In this document: positions 7,322 through 10,352 of the stretch, in pieces
Position numbering within the stretch: the stretch's first letter is position 1
How the letters are laid out: every line of letters begins with the position of its first letter
Assembly (NCBI GenBank): GCA_009777005.1
Contig: WRMT01000091.1
Location: 1-10,352, forward strand
Reading direction: 5' to 3'
Source: Methanobrevibacter sp.
GTDB lineage: Archaea; Methanobacteriota; Methanobacteria; Methanobacteriales; Methanobacteriaceae
Length of the DNA stretch: 10,352 bases
Program-made: the position numbers and the translations under genes
The notes under the pieces: generated by a model
The model's database searches: none
Told to the model about the DNA's origin: nothing
Seen by the model: the letters and a program-made list of their open reading frames with translations, nothing else

Positions 7322-7381
7322 ACACATTCTTTTTTTTAAATAAATTTTTTCATGTAAATAATGAAATTGATTTAATAAAAT

Positions 7382-7399
7382 AAAAAAATAAAAAAAAAA
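7382..7399 (-). terminator. Oligo-T terminator of purA
   Basis: About 45 bases past the purA stop, the minus strand has T10 then T7 separated by a single A (A runs at 7390-7399 and 7382-7388). This is a typical archaeal intrinsic termination tract. Confidence 0.55.
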
Positions 7400-7445
7400 T
7401 TCTTAAAAATAGTTATTTCAGGAATAAAATCTAGTTTTATAATAA

Positions 7446-8468
7446 TTACATTAATTCTTCTCTTAAATCAATTGTGTCTTTTAAATCAGGACCTGTTGAA
7501 ATAATGGTTACAGGAACACCAGTTTCATTTTCAATTTCTTCAATAAAACGTTTTGTCTCTCCAGAAATAGCTGAATAATCTTGAGTTCTTTCACAATCAG
7601 GATACAATCTATCAACACAAGTTAAAGCTATTTGAGTAGCTCCATTTATCATACAAGCCTCTTTAGCTAAATCCATATCAAAAAGACCAACCCTTCTTCT
7701 TCTACCTGTAACAGTACCATACTCTTCCAGTCCCATATCTTCAGCTTTTTTTTGCTCAATTTCGGTTGAAAATGGACCTTCACCTACTCTTGTTATATAA
7801 GATTTAAAAACAATAAAAACATCATCAATCTTAGTCGGTCCAACACCAACATCAGCTGCAAAGGTACTTGCAGTTGTATCCTTGCTTGTAACAAATGGAT
7901 AGGTTCCATAATACAGGGAAAGTCCAAATCCTTGAGAACCTTCAATGAAAACTTCTTCTCCATCATCAATAGCTTGATTAGTTTCTAAAGGAACATTAGT
8001 AACATAATCTTTTAATACATCTATTTCTTCAGCTAATTTAATTGTTCTCATAACACGGTCTGAATTTGATGGACCACAGCCAGTTCCAGTACTTCCAATC
8101 TTTTTATATAAATGATCTGAACCTTGATCACGATCTTTATGTTCTTTTTCTATTATAGAGCAACGATAATCCACAAAAGTTCTGTTATCAACGTTATATT
8201 TATTTAAATACTCCAATTCATAGAAAAATACTTCAGGGTCAACTAAAACTCCCGCACCAATAAGGAGTTTAGCCTCTTTATTAACAAATCCTGCAGGTGT
8301 AAGTCTTAAACCATATCTTTCACCATTAAACTCTACAGAATGACCCGCATTCGGACCAACTCCTGCACGGGCTATTATACTAGGTTTATCCTTGTCACAA
8401 AGATAAGTAATGCACTTACCTTTACCTTCATCTCCCCATGCTCCCCCAACTAAAATATTACAAGTCAT
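7446..8468 (-). CDS. purA: Adenylosuccinate synthetase (EC 6.3.4.4), short archaeal form
   Basis: Catalyses IMP + aspartate + GTP to adenylosuccinate, the first committed step from IMP to AMP, in the cytoplasm. From the ATG at 8468 the protein has 340 residues, matching the compact archaeal version rather than the ~430 of bacteria. Visible motifs: GDEGKGK at 12-18 with the catalytic Asp13, NAGHS at 40-44 with the catalytic His43, GSTGTGCGP at 125-133 (IMP loop), EGSQG at 176-180, GTYPFVTSKDTTA at 188-200, TRVGEGPF at 226-233 and TGRRRRVG at 254-261. The reading frame extends upstream to 8570, but those 34 extra residues are unlike the family. The ATG at 8468 follows GGGAGATTG by about 5 bases and starts directly at the conserved MTCNILVGGAWG. 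It stands alone, with no purine operon partners nearby. All key residues appear intact. Confidence 0.97.
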   Translation of the reverse strand: MTCNILVGGAWGDEGKGKCITYLCDKDKPSIIARAGVGPNAGHSVEFNGERYGLRLTPAGFVNKEAKLLIGAGVLVDPEVFFYELEYLNKYNVDNRTFVDYRCSIIEKEHKDRDQGSDHLYKKIGSTGTGCGPSNSDRVMRTIKLAEEIDVLKDYVTNVPLETNQAIDDGEEVFIEGSQGFGLSLYYGTYPFVTSKDTTASTFAADVGVGPTKIDDVFIVFKSYITRVGEGPFSTEIEQKKAEDMGLEEYGTVTGRRRRVGLFDMDLAKEACMINGATQIALTCVDRLYPDCERTQDYSAISGETKRFIEEIENETGVPVTIISTGPDLKDTIDLREELM

Positions 8469-8492
8469 TTTTTCAATCTCCCAACTCTTATA

Positions 8493-8506
8493 TAGATTAT
8501 AATCTA
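8493..8506 (-). promoter_or_regulatory. Perfect 14-bp palindrome upstream of purA
   Basis: TAGATTATAATCTA is self-complementary over all 14 bases, 25-38 bases before the purA start, and abuts a TATATAAG sequence on the minus strand. This is a candidate operator or promoter-overlapping site. AT-rich palindromes also arise by chance, but a 14-bp perfect one at this position is notable. Confidence 0.4.
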
Positions 8507-8530
8507 ATTCATTTCTATTAATGATAATAG

Positions 8531-8545
8531 TTTTAATATACTTTA
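8531..8545 (-). promoter_or_regulatory. Candidate TATA box of purA
   Basis: On the minus strand this reads TTAAAGTATATTAAA. It would start transcription near 8513 and leave a leader of about 45 bases carrying the palindrome and the GGGAG ribosome site. The nearer TATATAAG (about 8487-8494) would give an almost leaderless transcript, which fits poorly with the clear ribosome-binding site. Confidence 0.3.
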
Positions 8546-8649
8546 AGTGTTGATAAAATTTAACAATCATTAATAAATATAGATTGATAAGTTTATATCT
8601 ATCTTAGTAAAGTATTCATTACTGATATAATAATTTAATATTAATCATT

Positions 8650-8809
8650 AACTAAATATAAAAAACATCCACAAATTCACTACAAAAAATATCCACTAAC
8701 TAAATATAAAAAACATCCACAAATTCACTACAAAAAATATCCACTAACTAAATATAAAAAACATCCACAAATTCACTACAAAAAATATTCACTAACTAAA
8801 TATAAAAAA
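8650..8809. repeat. 48-bp tandem repeat, 3.3 copies
   Basis: Copies at 8650-8697, 8698-8745 and 8746-8793, then the first 16 bases of a fourth (8794-8809). Copies 1 and 2 are identical; copy 3 differs by one base (C to T at 8789). Each unit is itself two related halves sharing AAAAAACATCCAC and AAAAAATATCCAC, so a smaller unit duplicated first. No spacers are present, so it is not a CRISPR array. One + strand frame is open through it (16 residues per unit) but has no start codon. Confidence 0.92.
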
Positions 8810-8842
8810 TCTAATATGATAATTTTTTTAATAACTTTTAGA

Positions 8843-8864
8843 GACATTTCTATTTAGAAATATC
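8843..8864. repeat. 22-bp hairpin
   Basis: ATTTCTA at 8846-8852 and TAGAAAT at 8855-8861 are perfect complements around a 2-base loop; the stem extends with one mismatch to about 22 bp. It lies just past the tandem repeat. Confidence 0.45.
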
Positions 8865-8992
8865 AAACAATAAATATTGATACATTATAATATATTAATT
8901 TAATTGATTGAGTTCAAATTATTTTTCCATAAATTAACATTATCCAATAAAATTTCACTTAAATCAAGTAAAAATTAAACAAATGCCAAGGG

Positions 8993-9018
8993 ATAAATTC
9001 ATAAAATAATGGATTTAT
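8993..9018. repeat. 10-bp stem hairpin
   Basis: ATAAATTCAT (8993-9002) pairs with ATGGATTTAT (9009-9018) with one G-U pair and a 6-base loop. It follows a small GC-richer patch (GCCAAGGG at 8985-8992). It could be part of a leader or small RNA, with no direct evidence. Confidence 0.3.
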
Positions 9019-9226
9019 TATATTCAATTTAAATTAAAATTCTTAATTAATTTATGATTATTAAAATTATAAATACTGAGTATTTTTTTAATATTAAAAT
9101 TTATTAAAATAAAGCAATTTAATGAACATGTGATATTAATGAATTATAGTCTTGAAAAAAGATTCTGATTAAAACAAAGAAAATAAAGATTAATATTTTT
9201 TATTAAAAAAATATGAAAATTATTAA

Positions 9227-9238
9227 TTTATATATAAA
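9227..9238 (+). promoter_or_regulatory. Distal TATA box (TTTATATATAAA)
   Basis: A palindromic match to the archaeal TATA consensus, 44 bases upstream of a second one. Being symmetric, it could drive transcription in either direction. Confidence 0.35.
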
Positions 9239-9270
9239 TAAACATAATAATTTAATACCAATAATTAAGG

Positions 9271-9280
9271 TTTATATATA
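9271..9280 (+). promoter_or_regulatory. TATA box of the PKD/CARDB gene
   Basis: TTTATATATA matches the archaeal consensus and lies about 92-101 bases before the start codon, predicting a leader of roughly 70 bases. Confidence 0.55.
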
Positions 9281-9371
9281 ACATATGGAAAACTATAAAA
9301 TATATTACTAACAAAATCAATACATTAATTTAACAGAATTAATCAAAATTGGATTTTAGAGATATTATTTA

Positions 9372-10109
9372 ATGGAGATGAGTATTATTAAAAGCCTAAA
9401 AAAGAGATATTTTATAATTTTAATGTTTATAGCTATGATAGCATCTGTGTCTTCGGTATCAGCTAATGATTTTCCAATGATCACAGATAAAAATATTTAT
9501 GATTCAGATATTGTAACTTCAGGAAAATCTCAGCATGCAGTGGTGAATTTAAATGAAAAAATTTCTTTTAGTGTATCAACAATTAACATTGACAGAGTAG
9601 ACTGGAATTTTGGAGATAAAACAAATTTAAAAAAGACAAGAACAATAAATCAAACATCAACTGTTACACACACCTTCAAAAAAGTAGGTACTTACAAAGT
9701 TAAGGTTAATACATATAGTAATAGTGGGAATATTAATCTACAGAATACCGAAGATTTTTTAACAGTTAAAGTTGTTAAAAAACCAGATCTTGTTTTAACA
9801 AGACTTAATTATGCTCGTAATGGGAAAAATATTGTTGGTTTTCAGGCAACAGTGAAAAATAAAGGTAAACTTGCTTCAAAAGCATGTTACATGAAAATGT
9901 GGTATCAAGATACAAAACTCAAAAAAGAGGCTAAAACAGTTAAAATCTCTGGATTGAAGCCAGGTCAAAGTACTTCAGTAATAATAAACTTCCAAATACC
10001 TTACAAGTACAGAAACTATATTTCATATGTAAAAGTTGATTCAACCAATATAATAAAAGAATCTATTAAATCAAATAATCAAAAATCTTTAAATGGTCTA
10101 ATCAAATAA
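9372..10109 (+). CDS. Secreted PKD + CARDB domain surface protein
   Basis: 245 residues. A basic start (KSLKKRY) and hydrophobic stretch (12-25) ending SSVSA form a Sec signal peptide with likely cleavage after residue 31. A PKD-like beta-sandwich follows (about 55-134), shown by VDWNFGD at 76-82 and the closing THTFKKVGTYKVKV at 99-112. A CARDB-like domain (about 137-240) shows KPDLVLTRL, VKNKG at 161-165, LKPGQS at 195-200 and a final VDSTNIIKESIKSNN. Both domains are common in extracellular and adhesin-type proteins of gut methanogens. There is no C-terminal membrane anchor or sorting signal, so it may be released or bound to the wall or a partner. The second Met (9378) is an alternative start; no strong ribosome site supports either. 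It appears monocistronic. Its ligand is unknown. Confidence 0.88.
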   Translation: MEMSIIKSLKKRYFIILMFIAMIASVSSVSANDFPMITDKNIYDSDIVTSGKSQHAVVNLNEKISFSVSTINIDRVDWNFGDKTNLKKTRTINQTSTVTHTFKKVGTYKVKVNTYSNSGNINLQNTEDFLTVKVVKKPDLVLTRLNYARNGKNIVGFQATVKNKGKLASKACYMKMWYQDTKLKKEAKTVKISGLKPGQSTSVIINFQIPYKYRNYISYVKVDSTNIIKESIKSNNQKSLNGLIK

Positions 10110-10160
10110 AAATGATTATTTTCCATCTTTATTTTTTCTAAATCATTATCTTTCTTTATA
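10110..10160 (+). terminator. T-rich terminator of the surface-protein gene
   Basis: Several T tracts follow the stop codon within 50 bases (for example ATTATTTTCC and TTTATTTTTTC). AATGATT at 10111-10117 can pair with AATCATT at 10141-10147, flanking the T-rich loop. Confidence 0.45.
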
Positions 10161-10171
10161 ATAATTAATTT

Positions 10172-10252
10172 GATAATTTAATTTTTAGATAGTTAATTTT
10201 CATGAAAATTGATTGGTTTTGATAATTAAATTTTATAGATAGTCAATTCTTA
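10172..10252. repeat. Degenerate ~32-bp direct repeat
   Basis: GATAATTTAATTTTTAGATA beginning at 10172 recurs as GATAATTAAATTTTATAGAT beginning at 10221, and similarity continues through AGTTAATTTTCAT versus AGTCAATTCTTAT, a period of about 49 bp. The rest of the window to 10352 is AT-rich with no gene. Confidence 0.45.
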
Positions 10253-10352
10253 TAATATATAATAATTAAATAATTAATAATTATAATCTTGAAAGAAAAT
10301 ATTTTAATTAATAATTATGAGAATATTAATTTATTTTTAAAAAATCATTTTT

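Larger units (their letters stand above)
7077..7327 (-). pseudogene. Decayed gene fragment with a frameshift and an internal stop
   Basis: On the minus strand a 58-codon frame is open from just after a TAA (7256-7254) to TAA at 7079-7077. It reads like real protein (HLIKKPNSFLANLTKIEHSQ, then KLRISYYLKLFEKEYGDY) but has no ATG. Upstream, in another frame, an ATG at 7276 starts MNTDFSSKKDHYYITIKK and then stops. The two join if one base is added in the A6 tract at 7224-7229. The same upstream frame continues further back to an ATG at 7327 (MCVCLSAKYFSRIST) through one TAA. The simplest reading is an old gene or transposase remnant of about 80 codons with one stop and one frameshift. I do not recognise the family. 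A sequencing error in the A tract is possible. Confidence 0.45.
8571..9371. other. 800-bp AT-rich gap between divergent genes
   Basis: No credible gene on either strand. It contains the purA promoter region, a 48-bp tandem repeat, two hairpins and two TATA boxes facing the + strand gene, each listed separately. The purA side and the surface-protein side are divergent, so both promoters lie here. Confidence 0.6.

Noticed and set aside
8469..8570. 34-residue N-terminal extension of PurA
   Set aside because: The extension lacks family similarity, and the ATG at 8468 has a good ribosome site and starts at the conserved MTCNILVGGAWG.
8650..8809. CRISPR array
   Set aside because: The units are contiguous and identical with no variable spacers.
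8645..8880. Repeat protein read through the 48-bp array (16 residues per unit)
   Set aside because: There is no ATG, GTG or TTG start in the frame before the repeats and no ribosome site; one open frame in a short repeat is expected by chance.
1..10352. tRNA or rRNA genes
   Set aside because: No T-loop motif of the GGTTCGAATCC type or ribosomal RNA signature was seen on either strand.

Overview
The window looks like chromosome from a very AT-rich methanogenic archaeon, most likely Methanobrevibacter or a close relative in the Methanobacteriales. Supporting signs are the short (340-residue) archaeal form of adenylosuccinate synthetase, TTTATATA-type archaeal promoter boxes, oligo-T terminators, an exported PKD + CARDB protein, and asparagine-rich low-complexity insertions in an otherwise folded protein. 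This is a judgement from sequence features; no database search was run.

Layout. Positions 1-444 (+) hold debris: the 3' end of a gene cut by the window edge, a roughly 150-bp segment bounded by an imperfect 17-bp inverted repeat, and a start-less C-terminal reading frame. Positions 445-780 have no gene. On the minus strand from 6746 down to 781 lies the centre of interest: a giant DUF4132-type (MolR/YehI-like) protein of 1732 residues (6746-1548), followed after an AT-rich gap of about 300 bp by a 155-residue protein (1248-781). The end of the small protein reads like a ThiS/MoaD/ubiquitin-like beta-grasp with Gly-Gly two residues before the terminus. A TATA box and two identical 16-bp near-palindromic repeats precede the big gene, suggesting a regulated promoter.

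Positions 6747-7440 contain the leader of the big gene, a 16-base A run, a 7-bp tandem array, and a decayed minus-strand gene fragment (about 7327-7077) with one in-frame stop and one apparent A-tract frameshift. purA (minus, 8468-7446) is a normal housekeeping gene with a perfect 14-bp palindrome just upstream. Between purA and the last gene is an 800-bp AT-rich gap with a clean 48-bp tandem repeat (3.3 copies), two hairpins and two strong TATA boxes. The last gene (9372-10109, +) encodes a secreted or cell-surface PKD + CARDB protein. A T-rich terminator and a degenerate long repeat close the window.

How the genes relate. Only the DUF4132 gene and the small beta-grasp-like gene look like functional partners (same strand, adjacent). 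In bacteria such as E. coli, DUF4132/MolR-type genes lie near MoxR-type AAA+ ATPase and von Willebrand A-domain genes (the yeh cluster). None of those is in this window, so this may be a reduced or alternative archaeal version pairing the DUF4132 protein with a ubiquitin-like polypeptide. That pairing is the best candidate here for an undescribed system, but it is inferred from sequence pattern and adjacency.
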